Made by a program: the position numbers and the translations under genes | Source: Branchinecta lynchi | Lineage: Eukaryota; Arthropoda; Branchiopoda; Anostraca; Branchinectidae | Length of the DNA: 64,000 nt | Assembly: GCA_023053575.1 (NCBI GenBank) | Contig: JAKZAP010000018.1 | Location: 5,270,001 to 5,334,000 of the forward strand | Direction: 5' to 3' | Shown: one piece after another, positions 36,101 to 46,500 of the stretch | How positions within the stretch are numbered: the stretch's first letter is position 1 | How the letters are laid out: each line of letters begins with the position of its first letter | Notes under the pieces: model-generated | The model's input: the letters and a program-made list of their open reading frames with translations, nothing else | The model's database searches: none | What the model was told of the DNA's origin: nothing

Positions 36101-36826
36101 ATAGGCGATACCAGTTGTGAGACATGTAAGGGACTTGTAAGCAAAAGTCGACTGTAAGCAACAGTCGACTGTTAGCTCATAATCATCTTCGGCAACGAGG
36201 AGTTTGCAGCTTTTGCTAGATGGTATACCTGTTATTTGTCTCAGGTGTATTCGATGGTAAGAACAATTTTATTCCCAATTGTAAGACATGCATGGGACTT
36301 GTAAGTAATAATCGGCTTTTATGCTATAATCATCTTCAGCGATGAGGGGTTTGCAATTTTTGATAGCTGGTGTATCCATTATTTGTTTCCGGTGAATTTG
36401 ATGTCAATCACGGGAGACGGACTTGTAAGTAAGATCGGTTCACGAGGGGCTAGAAATTTTTGAAAATCGGTGCACATTGTATTCGATTTCTGTAAATATG
36501 ACAGTAAGAAAGTTTGTATCGATGGTCTATCGCTATAACCTAGGATTAACTGTTTACGCAACGGGTACAAACGATACGGAAATGTAAAACAATAAGGTAG
36601 TTTTGTAATAATTAATAGTGTCATCTATGGAATTTTAATCCTGAAACGTTACGGATAGCCTTCTTCCGATATTGTTTTGTTGTTGGTTTTACAACGCTAA
36701 AGAACAGCTTTTGATTATGTGATTATTCTTTTTAGAACATACCGTTTTAAAAGCTTCGATAAGTTGACAATTTCAGCATTTAACCGACAGCGAAGAAACA
36801 AAACCAAAGTGTTGCTCTCGCAACAC
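33111..36826. mobile_element. 3.7-kb element with 29-bp inverted ends that each form a GAGA hairpin
   Basis: 33111-33139 and 36798-36826 are perfect inverted copies. Their outer 18 nt, GTGTTGCGAGAGCAACAC, form a 7-bp stem with a GAGA loop at each extremity. The interior has a T28 run (33145-33172) and tandem repeats of several hundred bp from about 33835 to 36720 (recurrent words: GGGGTTTGCAGCTTTTGCTAG, ATCGGCTGTTATGCTA, GGATTAACTGTTTACGC). A fragment of the interior occurs at 55269-55515. No transposase was recognised, and the open frames at 33938-34270 and 35402-35641 (minus) are internal repeats of each other. Superfamily unknown. Confidence 0.55.
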
Positions 36827-37557
36827 TTTAGCCGGCGAAGCCGGACAAAGGTTGCCGCAACACTTCACGTTGCCCGGGCAACGTAGGTCTAGTTTAATGG
36901 TCAAAAACATGGGATGGGGGAGGCATCAGTCCTTTCACCCTCCATAAGTGACGCCTGTGGTTTCACTGACGACTCTCTTCCCTTCTTTTTTTCGCGCTTT
37001 TTTCACTCTCATCATGCTTTCTCATCTGTTCCTAATTCTTATTCCTTTCTTCGCTATCTTGTTCCCAGAACCAGTATCTAGACCTGTCCGGATATGTTCC
37101 GTCTAGGGCAGTGTTTAACAGAAAACGTCCAATCTTGGTATAATAAATTGCTACGCGAAAATGAGAAAACGGAAAAAAATAAAGTGGGAAGAAGAGATTT
37201 TTCCTTCCTTTCCGATGCTCATTATCTTTTTGCTGTGAAACCCAGGAAAGGACATGCTTGACTGTTTATCCAGTTGTCTTATATTCACAATGACAAAGAC
37301 ACATGATATTATGTTACAATATGTTTTAGATATGCACGTATTTACAAGTGAGAGGTTGCATACGTACTCACTTGATTCTAAAATAAAATGACTAAACGAA
37401 GAGAGTTTATAAAATAATTATGAACTGACTCAAACTGATCGCATACACTCCTTGTTTATCTTTACTATGTTTGAAACCTGCAAAATGTCTCCTCACCTTA
37501 TTTGTTTGGGGTTGTGGCTTTAAAACTTACTGGATTTTAAAATGTCCTGCTAAATTT
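36827..37557. other. No gene recognised
   Basis: Begins with short inverted words (GCCGGCGAAGCCGG, GTTGCCCGGGCAAC) next to the preceding element. Otherwise no supported feature. Confidence 0.4.
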
Positions 37558-38387
37558 CCTGTTTCGACCGGATTCCGGGTGAACTCCTTGTCCTGCTAGA
37601 AAATGAAGCAATAAAACGAATTCAGCATGTCTCCTTACGTCTAAATCATACCTCTAGTCATTTTCAGATAAAACTTTACTTTTAAAGGACCCCTCGCACT
37701 ATTTACTCTTCAACTTGCATTATTACAAATATTTGAACAATTTTAAACTATGAGCGCTTTCAACAAATACACACGGTTTTGGCTGTTTTAAGCCTTATCC
37801 GAGACCCGCTGACTTGTAGCGAAAACAGGGAAACAATTTACTTAACCGGTTTTCTGATGGGAGAATTTCTCGCAGACAACCGTCGACAGCGTGATACACA
37901 TCGAAGGTAGAAAAACCGGGCAAGTGAGAAAATCAGCGTGGTTTTGTTAGAGGGGGTTAGAATATAACGAAGGAAATTGGGACCTCCGGGTTTAGATATA
38001 TATGGATAGATTATGGAAGTAGGTTACATTAGTATCATAGGTAAGGCAGGTCCTTTAACAAAATTTCCGGTTCTTGTCGGTTTCCGGGTCAACTACTTTA
38101 CTGGCGAAAAAAGGATTTTCATATCTAGATTCAATATGTCTCCTTAACCCTATATCGACTATCTCATTAGCTATTAAACAAAATTTGCTTTTCCCTTAAT
38201 TTGAAACCCCTTCCCACCTCTAAATGTAGGGTTTGACCTGTAGCCTACTTTGGCCCAAAGAATCCACAAACCAAGTTTGAAAGAAATATCTCAACCCCTT
38301 TGAAAGTTATCGTGCTAACTGAGGGGCAACAATTACAAAGTCATAGGTAGCCTGTCCCATCACCTACATTGGATCCCAAAAACAATT
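37558..38387 (+). mobile_element. HINE-like element copy M, interrupted by a piggyBac-type MITE
   Basis: 5'-truncated copy: the tandem-unit portion is 37558-37685, continuing after the insertion at 38059 to the 3' end near 38387 (TTGGATCCCAAAAA, palindrome degraded). The (GACG)n tract is lost. Its uninterrupted relatives show that 37686-38058 is an insertion. Confidence 0.55.
37686..38054. mobile_element. piggyBac-type MITE (TTAA target)
   Basis: A 369-bp insertion with ends AGGACC...GGTCCT and the tetranucleotide TTAA on both sides (37682-37685 and 38055-38058). Other HINE-like copies carry a single TTAA (CTTTTAACAAA) at this position, so the junctions are well defined. Short TIRs, no ORF. 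Confidence 0.65.
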
Positions 38388-38649
38388 TTAGTCTGGAAAC
38401 CCAGGAAAATCTCGGATAGCGGTGAAAAACGAAAAATCCATTTAAGTTATTCACAAGGATTTTGTAACAGGGAGACTTCAGAAGTCTTTAGACCGCGTAA
38501 GTCGCCACGGGGGTGCGAAAACTGAGAAAAGCAAGAGGGAGGGGTACTTTGAAAATCGTAGTCAAAAGCAGCCGACTATCGTTTTTTCGTTAGAAAAAAG
38601 GAGTGAATATAAAACAATGTAATATATGTACCAGCTTCTCTCGTACCGT

Positions 38650-39826
38650 ACATGACAAGACCAAAGGTGTCGATGGGCTCCCAAAAATCTAATATTTGAT
38701 TCAGTCTTGTCTTCGCCAGATCCAGTCTTGGACAGGCTAATCATCAGTGAAAACCAATTTCAGATATACCTCTATAAGCCATATCTATTTTGACGATACT
38801 GACCGAGACTTCCTGCCGATTTCCGAGCGAACTACTTGTCCAGCAAAAAAAAAATTACAAAAACGAAACCAGCGTATCTCCTTATCCCTATAAAGAACAT
38901 CTAATCAACTTTGAATAAAAGTTTGACTTAAAAAAAAATCCGGTTACAACCGGATTCAGGAATAATTATATGTCCGGGTCTAAAACCATTGTCATATACC
39001 GACTCAGCCTTTCTTCTTACCCCTTAATCTGTCATTTAATCGAACTTTTGCTTTTAACAGATTTTCCGGGTTTGGCCGGATTCCGGGCGAACTAGTGAGT
39101 GACCGGCGAGAAAATGATTTTCACCATCGTGTTCGGCATGTCTTTTTACCCATAAATCAAACATTAAATCAACTTCAAATTAAACTTTTACTTTTAACCA
39201 ACTTTCCGGTTTTTGTCGGATTCCGGGCGAACTACATGTCCGGGTAGAAAATTGTTTTCACATAAGTGTTCGTCTTCTTACCTAAATCGAACATATAATC
39301 AACTCGAATTCAAACTTTTAATTTTAACAAACTTTCCGGTTTCGGCCGGATTCCGGGTGAACTACTTGTCCGTCGAGAAAATGGTTTTCACCATCGTCTT
39401 CAGCATGTCTTTCTACCTCTAAATCGAACATCTAATCAACTTCAAATAAAACTATTACTTTTAACAAACTTTCCAGTTTTGGCCGGATTCCGGGCGAACT
39501 ACTCGTCCGATGACAAAATTGTCGTGACCATCGTGAAAAAACCATCGTTCTCAGCATGTCTTCTTACCCCATAATCGACTATCACATTAGCTGTTTCAAA
39601 ATATTTTGTTTGCCCCTTAATCTGAACCCCCTCCCCCACCCCTAAATGTAGGGCTACAAAGCCCATCTACGAACTTGACTGGTCCGACGACCCAACGAAT
39701 CCTCGCACCAAGTTTCATCAAAATATCTCATTCCCTTCGAAAGTTATCGTGCTTACAGACGGACAGACGGACAACTTTTGCGATGTCATAGGTATCCCTC
39801 CACTTACGTTTTGGGATCCCAAAAAA
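38650..39826 (+). mobile_element. HINE-like element copy D
   Basis: Starts CAAGACCAAAGGTGTCGATG at about 38654 and ends TTTTGGGATCCCAAAA at about 39811-39826. Contains leader blocks, three to four 137-bp-type units with small indels, the AAATGTAGGGCTACA block, CAAGTTTCATC and a short GACGGACAGACGG tract. Confidence 0.6.
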
Positions 39827-40194
39827 CAGAGACATATGAACAGCTACAAGATAGCTATGAAATTGCGTTTTTAGTTTCCCATTAGAAGGCTCGATTCCTG
39901 TCCTTTCTTTCATTTCGACCTCTCCTTGTTTCCCGGATACGTTCTTGTTGGATGTATTTTCCGCGTTCCATTCCCCAGGGCGAACAGGCAGTAGGATTGG
40001 TACTAATTAGTGTTTATTTCTGCATGAGAATAACTCTCCTTCTCCCATAAGAGGAGTCTCTCATCTGTTGCAATTCTCGGCCTGATGATTCCAATATGAA
40101 AATGACTTTTCCGAATATCCTGAAAACTTCCCAGAAAATTATTAACTGGGCGTGTGTGCTTTCTCATTTGTATTGTAGATATTATAGACATAGT
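39827..40194. other. No gene recognised
   Basis: No supported feature between HINE-like copies D and G. Confidence 0.4.
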
Positions 40195-40781
40195 TTTTTT
40201 TCTCGCCGGACAAGTAGTTAACCCAGATTCTGCCAAAACCGGAAAATTGGTCAAAACAAAAGTTTAATCTGAAGTTGATTAGAGGTTCGATTTAAAGATG
40301 AAGAAAATGCTGAATACGCCGATATGAAAATTACTCTTTCGAAGTACAAGTAGATCGCCCGGAATCCGGCTAAAACCGGAAAATTTGTTAAAAGTAAAAG
40401 TTTTACTTGAATTTCATTAGATGTTCGATTTACGGGCAAGAAAACATGCTGAATTCGTGTATGCCAATCATTTTCTGCCATGACACATAGTCCGCCGTAA
40501 ATCCGGCTGAAATCGAAAAATTTGTTAAAAGTTGAAGTTACATCTGAAGAAGATTAGAGGTTCGAAATGGGGGTAAGGAGATACGCTGAATCCGTTTATG
40601 AACTTCAATTTTTGCAAGACAAGTAGTCGCCCGGGATCCGGACTAAACCGGAAAGTTGGCAGAAGGGAGGCAGAAACTTTTGTCATAGTAGATACGACGC
40701 AGGCTGTAGGGGTAAACATAAATGCTGAATCCATATTTGAACTTTGTCTTCTCAAATGATTACCATTTGCCTTAATACGTT
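40195..40781 (-). mobile_element. HINE-like element copy G, part left of the Polinton
   Basis: Reverse-oriented tandem units (ACCGGAAAATTTGTT, GGCCGGAATCCGG-type words) and leader, broken at 40776-40781 by the Polinton. It continues at 55141-55268 with the 5' end (complement of CAAGACCGAAGGTTTCGATG). Joined through one copy of TACGTT, the flanks follow the uninterrupted sequence seen near 7640, 22310 and 31960. Confidence 0.7.
40776..40781. repeat. Polinton target-site duplication, left (TACGTT)
   Basis: Identical to 55141-55146. The paralogous unoccupied sites have TCTGTT at the corresponding place in TTAATCTGTTTCTGAATTTT. Confidence 0.92.
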
Positions 40782-41348
40782 AGTAGTATATAAAGCCGGG
40801 TTCTACTCCACCCTCCCCCCAATTTCAAAACCCCATTTTAACATCAATTTCTTAAACTTTAACATCCTTTTTACCAAATTATCCCCCTTTTTAAGAACAT
40901 TTTTATTTTCTTAATTCCAAAATAAAGGATACAAGAAATGAGAATATTACCCTTTACTACATATAAAATACTACAATATACTACTACTTCTTTTTTATTC
41001 AAATATTACTGAGTAAACAGTTCTAAATCCACATATGTTTCTTTGTTCTTGTTTTCGCGTACAATAGGCTGCAAAACTAGATTTTTCTTTAAAAGTAATT
41101 CGTTAGCAATGGCATTATATTTCTGTGTTATAAACAAATCACAGGGTTTGTTATTATGATTAATGACCACAACCAACTTATCACCATATTTTGTCTTAGC
41201 AATTCTCATTTTATCTATATTATATTTCAATCCTAATACCAATGCTTCTTTCCTGATTGTCTCATTGTATTTATTCATTCTGATTGTATTCAAGACTTCC
41301 TTTGTGGACTCCATTTATTAGGGGATGATTTTATTAAATAAAAATCCA
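40782..41348. repeat. Polinton left terminal inverted repeat (567 bp)
   Basis: The inverted counterpart is 54574-55140; paired positions sum to 95922. The repeat includes the whole 102-codon TIR gene and its promoter-proximal sequence, stopping 34 bp upstream of its start codon. The only differences from the right copy are seven substitutions at 41214-41244. The outermost 20 bp contain TATATAAA. Confidence 0.95.
41006..41314 (-). CDS. TIR-encoded small protein, left copy (OB-fold-like candidate)
   Basis: A 102-residue basic protein of unknown function, transcribed outward towards the element end. The start is fixed by CCCCTAATAAATG, the start signature shared by most genes of this element. 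From residue 25 the pattern LxLGLKYxIxKMRIAKTKYGD followed by a strand-rich VVVIN segment resembles the first strands of an OB-fold nucleic-acid-binding protein; this is pattern inference only. The protein is Lys/Asn-rich with no membrane segment. Compared with the right copy it has Ala24, Asn32 and Asp34 (Glu, Thr, Val on the right). A polyadenylation signal in complement lies 8 bp past the stop. Being inside the TIR gives the gene two copies per element and ties it to TIR homogenisation. Confidence 0.75.
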   Translation of the reverse strand: MESTKEVLNTIRMNKYNETIRKEALVLGLKYNIDKMRIAKTKYGDKLVVVINHNNKPCDLFITQKYNAIANELLLKKNLVLQPIVRENKNKETYVDLELFTQ

Positions 41349-41390
41349 AAGCTCCTAATTACCGGCAGATCGTAACACCTGTGGTGTGAG

Positions 41391-41493
41391 AGATGCGTCA
41401 CACTAAATATTCTCGAATATTCTCGAATATTTAGATGCGTCACCTCCAGCAGATAACAAGACTCGGCGGAGAAGATTCGCGAATATATATATA
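41391..41493 (+). promoter_or_regulatory. Heat-shock-type promoter: HSE flanked by AGATGCGTCAC, plus TATA
   Basis: 41410-41427 reads TTCtcGAAtaTTCtcGAA: four contiguous alternating nGAAn/nTTCn units, a perfect heat-shock element. It is bracketed by direct repeats AGATGCGTCAC at 41391-41401 and 41433-41443 (TGCGTCA is a bZIP/AP-1-like core). A TATA-like ATATATATATA lies at 41483-41493. The expected start site is near 41515, before the splice donor at 41573. Binding by HSF or bZIP factors is inference. Confidence 0.65.
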
Positions 41494-41572
41494 GTGTCGC
41501 GCATCTGGTTAAGGAGACATTTGTAAACAAGTTGAGATTAAGAAGGTGTTGAAGAAAGAAAAAATTTCCAAT

Positions 41573-41917
41573 GTAAGTATTTTTTAGTTTTCTAGCGATA
41601 AAAACAAGGATATCTAGCAAGATAGGAATAGCTTCGTCTGAAACAAACAATTACGCAAATATCAAATATACCAAACGAGTTATCAGATGACGAAGCGCAT
41701 CACACGAGATGACGTAGGAAATTCTGTAAAGAATTTTTAATGGGTTAGATAATGTTGCGAAGCGCATCACACGAGATGACGTAGGAAATTCTGTAAAGGA
41801 ATTATCTGGGTCAGATAATGTTGCGAAGCGTGTCACACGAGATGAAGTAGGAATCAAATGGTCTTCAAAAATTCTGTAAAGGAATCATCAAGGTCGTTAA
41901 AAGATTTTTATTTTCAG
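41573..41917 (+). other. Predicted 5'UTR intron of the leftmost + gene
   Basis: The donor CCAAT|GTAAGT at 41573 and the acceptor TTTTTATTTTCAG| ending at 41917, directly before ATG at 41918, are consensus animal splice sites. The intron holds the three 66-bp repeats. Splicing would remove the upstream ATG at 41858 and leave the start at 41918. Confidence 0.6.
41685..41885 (+). repeat. Three tandem 66-bp repeats
   Basis: Units start with GCGAAGCGCATCACACGAGAT at about 41690, 41757 and 41823, each followed by GACGTAGGAAATTCTGTAAAGG; the third is altered (GAAGTAGG, with an extra segment). The first two contain ATGACGTA, a CRE/ATF-like core. They lie within the predicted intron and may be an enhancer array. 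Confidence 0.7.
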
Positions 41918-42634
41918 ATGAACAGCGAAGGTATTCAGAAGAAAACAGCAACCATTCCGAAAAAGTATATGAATGGGTTGTTCAAACTGGAGAAATCGGA
42001 GCAAGAAACATTCCTTTCGCTGTGGAGTAAGGTAGTCACAGCCTCAGATGAAGTCGAAGGTGAAGACCGTACGACAGCGTGTTCCTCTGTTGACAAGAAA
42101 AAAGAGAAGAGCGTGCAGTTTTTAGCCGATATTAAAGCGAATTTACATGCTTCGCGAAGGTTTGGAAACTTCAAAGTGGACGTAAGCATCAAGAAGGTGC
42201 TGAGCAGCAAAATATGTGGAGTCAGTTTGGAACAAGCAGAACGTTTAATTATTGATTTAAATAAAGTGGAGGTGTATTTGGATTATTTATCAGTGTTACT
42301 AAAAGCGAAAAAAGGTGAAGTGTATGCGTACATGCAAAAACTGTTCAATGACAACCCTGAGAATCTGCACAAGTGTTTTCTTGAAGAACGATTTAAGAAA
42401 TATGGAGAAAGCAAATCAACAATAAGAAGATATCTTCAGTTGTATGGATTAGTCCGCGAATATCCTGGAATAGCTTTCTGTGGGAAAGGGTACTATTGCA
42501 TCGTCGAAAATGAAAAAGCTATTCGCAAAGCGATCCAAGAGGATGAGATATTGTCTTCATTACTCAAGGAGCATCCTGCGCAAGTTTTCTTATCCGATGA
42601 AGTGTTGATTGATTTTGATAATCTGAGTCTATAA
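41918..42634 (+). CDS. Polinton protein of unknown function (238 aa), stress-promoter gene
   Basis: The frame is open from 41858 (258 codons), but the ATG at 41918 sits right after a splice acceptor and is the better start, giving 238 residues. It is the only + gene preceded by a TATA/HSE promoter and an intron instead of the TAAATG signature, and it lies next to the left TIR, suggesting early or host-factor-driven expression. The protein is charged and helical. Residues about 163-197 (from ESKSTIRRYLQLYGLVREYPG) followed by GKGYYCIVENEKAIRKAI look like a winged-helix or other DNA-binding module, but I do not recognise a family. Candidates are regulator or replication accessory. AATAAA follows at 42655-42660. 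It converges on the minus-strand gene that ends at 42726. Confidence 0.75.
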   Translation: MNSEGIQKKTATIPKKYMNGLFKLEKSEQETFLSLWSKVVTASDEVEGEDRTTACSSVDKKKEKSVQFLADIKANLHASRRFGNFKVDVSIKKVLSSKICGVSLEQAERLIIDLNKVEVYLDYLSVLLKAKKGEVYAYMQKLFNDNPENLHKCFLEERFKKYGESKSTIRRYLQLYGLVREYPGIAFCGKGYYCIVENEKAIRKAIQEDEILSSLLKEHPAQVFLSDEVLIDFDNLSL

Positions 42635-42715
42635 ATGTTGAATTAAGTTTTCTCAATAAATTGGTGTTTCATTGATTGAGTTATAAGCTAGATTTTGTTG
42701 CTAGGTGGTGGTTAT

Positions 42716-42731
42716 GTGTGAAGAGTCACAC
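42716..42731. terminator. Hairpin between convergent genes
   Basis: GTGTGA-AGAG-TCACAC is a perfect 6-bp stem with a 4-nt loop, overlapping the stop codon of the minus-strand gene and placed between two converging genes. Possible 3'-end or transcription-termination signal; function inferred from position only. Confidence 0.35.
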
Positions 42732-43145
42732 TGGTGGAACATTCTTCTGAACTATTGATGTATTCTTGCAATATTTATAGCCATTCAGACGGACTTGTTT
42801 CATGTATTTTTCGCGAGGAAAAAATCGAAAGGTTTTACGCATCTCTGTTTCTCTCTGAATTACCTCCTCAATTGTTAATTGTCCGCATTTAAGCATTGAG
42901 AACAACTCAGTATAAAAATTGTAATTTGTCCTAAATTCTGCTTTTCTATCAGCAATGCTTAACTGCTTTTCAATTATTTCGATGATAACAGCACCCAAAC
43001 TTAAAGAAGCTAAAGGTAGCACTAGAAACGCAGACATTCCTGCTGCCGAAAAGAGGAATTTGGATACAAGTAAGCTATTACTTATACGATTGTAGTACTT
43101 GTAACTGCGACGGTAAACATACATTTTCTTTTCTAATTCTTCCAT
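42726..43145 (-). CDS. Small membrane protein of the Polinton
   Basis: 139 residues. A charged, Tyr-rich N-terminus is followed by a hydrophobic stretch at residues 24-57 (two short or one long membrane segment: KFLFSAAGMSAFLVLPLASL, then SLGAVIIEII), and then a long charged helical tail. The start has the element signature ATAATAAATGG (in complement). It is the only internal gene on the minus strand, divergent from PolB across a 383-bp region with tandem repeats. Family not recognised; membrane location is the only supported statement. Confidence 0.7.
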   Translation of the reverse strand: MEELEKKMYVYRRSYKYYNRISNSLLVSKFLFSAAGMSAFLVLPLASLSLGAVIIEIIEKQLSIADRKAEFRTNYNFYTELFSMLKCGQLTIEEVIQRETEMRKTFRFFPREKYMKQVRLNGYKYCKNTSIVQKNVPPV

Positions 43146-43528
43146 TTATTATATAATAAAATTGTTTCGAAAAATTATTTGATTTTTTCGAATTTCCACA
43201 CACACACCATCTAGGCTACTTTTACAGTATGATTCTCTTTTTTTCGAGCTTGTGAGTCAAAGTTTAAAAAAATATATGATTTTTGTCACATGAAGAGTAG
43301 TACAGAAAGTGGGATTCCAGTACACACACATTTGTCAAATGAAGAGTAGTACAGAAAGTGGGATTCCAGTACACACACATTTGTCACATGAAGAGTAGTA
43401 CAGAATGTGCGAAACCCGTGTACACATTTTTCTCACAGAGTAGTAAGGTAATAGAAATTCAATGATTTTCTTTACGGCTGAGAAAACGCAGACTGGGAAA
43501 TTTATTAATAAAAATGTTCCCCTATTAA
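43146..43528. promoter_or_regulatory. Divergent promoter region with 49-bp tandem repeats
   Basis: Between the divergent membrane-protein and PolB genes. 43282-43330, 43331-43379 and 43380 to about 43428 are tandem 49-bp units (TTTGTCACATGAAGAGTAG, then TACAGAAAGTGGGATTCCAG, then TACACACACA); the third unit decays after CAGAATGTG. Likely a shared control region or an origin-proximal array; role inferred. Confidence 0.6.
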
Positions 43529-46500
43529 ATGATGAATACTGCAGAGGTTATTCAGCTTTGTAAAAAGGTTATATCGAACAACAAATCGGTTATACAAAGA
43601 TTACCGCTATACACATATAATGAACTGCGGACTTACGCGAAAATTAATAAAATCAAAACAAATGGAGCTAAGAAACATGAAATAACAAATAATATAATAA
43701 ACCATCTTAGTAAGTATATTTTGATAGCTGAAGATAAAATTAAAATTGAACGCAGAAACGAAAGAACTCATAATAAGAACAGACCATCCGACTACAAACC
43801 AGAACCGAGATTACGAACCATTCTGGAAGATGAGATAAAAGAAAATAATATCATCATTACAAAACTAAAACAAGAATACAATGATAACAAAGAAAAAGAG
43901 ACAAGCGAATTAAAGAAATTTCTGAAAAACAAGAACCTATCAACTCGCGGAAACCGAGAAGAAGTACTAAAAAGAGTTGGAGAATACTATAATAATATTA
44001 TTACCAAACATAAAGATTCCGTACAGAAAAATAGAGATATCATAAGAGATCAAACAGAAAGACGTGATAACAGTAGACAGAAACCAATTGGTTTATCAAC
44101 TCTCTTCATAAATAAAAAAAAAATTAAAGAAGAAAAATTAATTCCTGATCATGTATTTAGAACGGAAGAAGAACAGCAGCCTACTATTTTTAGCGAAAGT
44201 GAGAATGTATTCACTGTAAACGTTTCAGTTCAAGGTAATGGAGTTGACGAGCATACTCTTATTCCTTTTACTTTCGCAGATATACAGCGGCGAATGAACG
44301 AAATAAATCAATATAGAGTTCAGTTTGTAACTCGGGTTATTTTCCATCGACAGGAGAATGATGAAGAAGTAGTAGTATATTACAACAGTACTTCTTGGAT
44401 TTTAAATAAAAATAGCATTCTTACTCATAATCATTTGAATGATAATAACAAGAGACTGAGTTCTTTAAGTAATACCCCTCGATCTGGGCTACAATTTAGT
44501 CGGTATGAAGGAATTGATTATAGGATGACACGAATAGAATCTTACATGGGAGGAACGTTTAAAATACTGCCAGATTTCGTAAAAAATAAAAAAGCGTGCA
44601 TAAATATAAAAAATTTAGATCAAAAATGCTTTCTTTGGTCCATCTTAGCAAATCTACATCCAGCTAAGGATCATCCGGAAAGAATTTCGAAATATAAACA
44701 ATATGAGAACGAATTTGATTTCGATGGGGTTACCAACTTCCCAATGGATACTAAAGATATACACAAATTTGAAAATAGATACAACATTAAGATTTGTTTA
44801 TTTCAAATTGAAAAAGAGAAAATTATCAGAAGTCATATACTAAAAAGTACAATCAATGGCAAAACAGCTAAACATGTTATTAATTTATTATATTTCGATA
44901 ATCATTATGTATTGGTAAAGGATCTGAGCAGATTAGTTGGTAGTCAAATCTCTAAAAATAAAACAAAGACATACCTATGCACTTTTTGCGGAAGGCATTT
45001 TACAAAAGAAGAACACTTTGAAAAACATGAAAGTAAAAATAATTGCGAAGATCCTGATATTATAATGCCTCCTGAAGGTTCAAGTATACAATATAAAAAT
45101 ATTGCAAAACAAATGAAAGTACCTTATTGCATAATAGCAGACTTTGAGTCTTATAACGAAGAATACAATCAGGTAAACGGGAAGAAAACAATAAAAGTGG
45201 CCAAACAGAAACCATTTGCTTACGGGTTTCAGGTATGCTGTTCTTTTGATACAAACCAGAACAAATACTATGACTATTTCGGTGAAGACGCTGCAGAACA
45301 TTTTGTTAGAACCGTTACAAAAGTATCCACAGAAATTGCAAACAAATATGAAAGCAGACAAAGAAACCATACTTATACCAATGCAGAAATTACCGAAAAA
45401 TGGAAAAATCTAATGGATAAGACTTGTCACATCTGTACAACTGAAATTACTGAAAATCCTCACTTTGATCACGACCACATGACAGGAGAAGATAGGGGAT
45501 TTGCTCATGCTGAATGTAATATGAAATACAGGATTCCTAGGCATATCCCGGTAGTAATGCATAATTTATCAAAATATGATTCCCATCTGTTTGTTAGAGA
45601 ATTGATACCTGATAACGGAATTTTTGAAAGTGCAGAAAGTTTCATATCATTCTCGAAATCAATAAGTATAAGAAAGACGGATACGGAAATAAAATATGAG
45701 ATCCGGTTTATAGATTCAATTAGATTTATGGCTTCATCTTTAGACAAACTATCAGCAAATTTAGCAACATGTGATTGCAAAGTACCTTGTAATCATCTAA
45801 GACAGAATTTCAAGTACACATCTAACAGCTTCAAAAATGAAGATGAATTCAAAGAAATAATTAAAAAAGGGGTGTATCCCTATGAATTCGTAGATAGTTT
45901 CGATAAAATGAAATGTACAAAGTTACCACCAATAGAAAGCTTCTATTCTAGGTTGACAGGGAAAGGTATTGACAAAAGTGATTATAAAAGAGCGGTATCT
46001 ATATGGAAACAATTTAACTGTGAAACATTACTTGATTATACCAAGTTGTACCTAAAAAGTGATGTGTTAATTCTATCAGATGTTGTGGAGAATTTCAGGA
46101 ACGTTTGTATACGGAATTATGATTTGGATCCACTTCATTACTTCTCAGCTCCTGGGTTGACATGGGATTCTTTCTTAAAGCATTCAAAAGTAGAACTACC
46201 ACTATTCTCGAAGGAAGACATGTATACATTCATTGAAAAGGGAATAAGAGGTGGTGTATCCCAATGTATAAAAAGATACGCAAAAGCAAATAATAAATAT
46301 ACAAGTGATTATAATAAGCATAAACCATCTAATTACTTAATGTATTTAGACGCTAATAATTTATATGGGTGGGCGATGTCGCAGAATTTACCAGCGAATG
46401 ATTTCCAATTCATTTCCATACCGGATGATTTGAAAGAAAGGAATGAATACGAATCAATCGAGTATTACAACCATCTAAAAACTCATATCAATTCGATAAT

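Noticed and set aside
41651..41857. 68-residue minus-strand frame in the Polinton
   Set aside because: It is the antisense of the three 66-bp repeats and is internally repetitive.
41858..41917. Upstream ATG extending the 238-aa gene to 258 codons
   Set aside because: It lies inside the predicted intron and just before a strong acceptor; the ATG at 41918 is the more likely start, though the longer form is not excluded.
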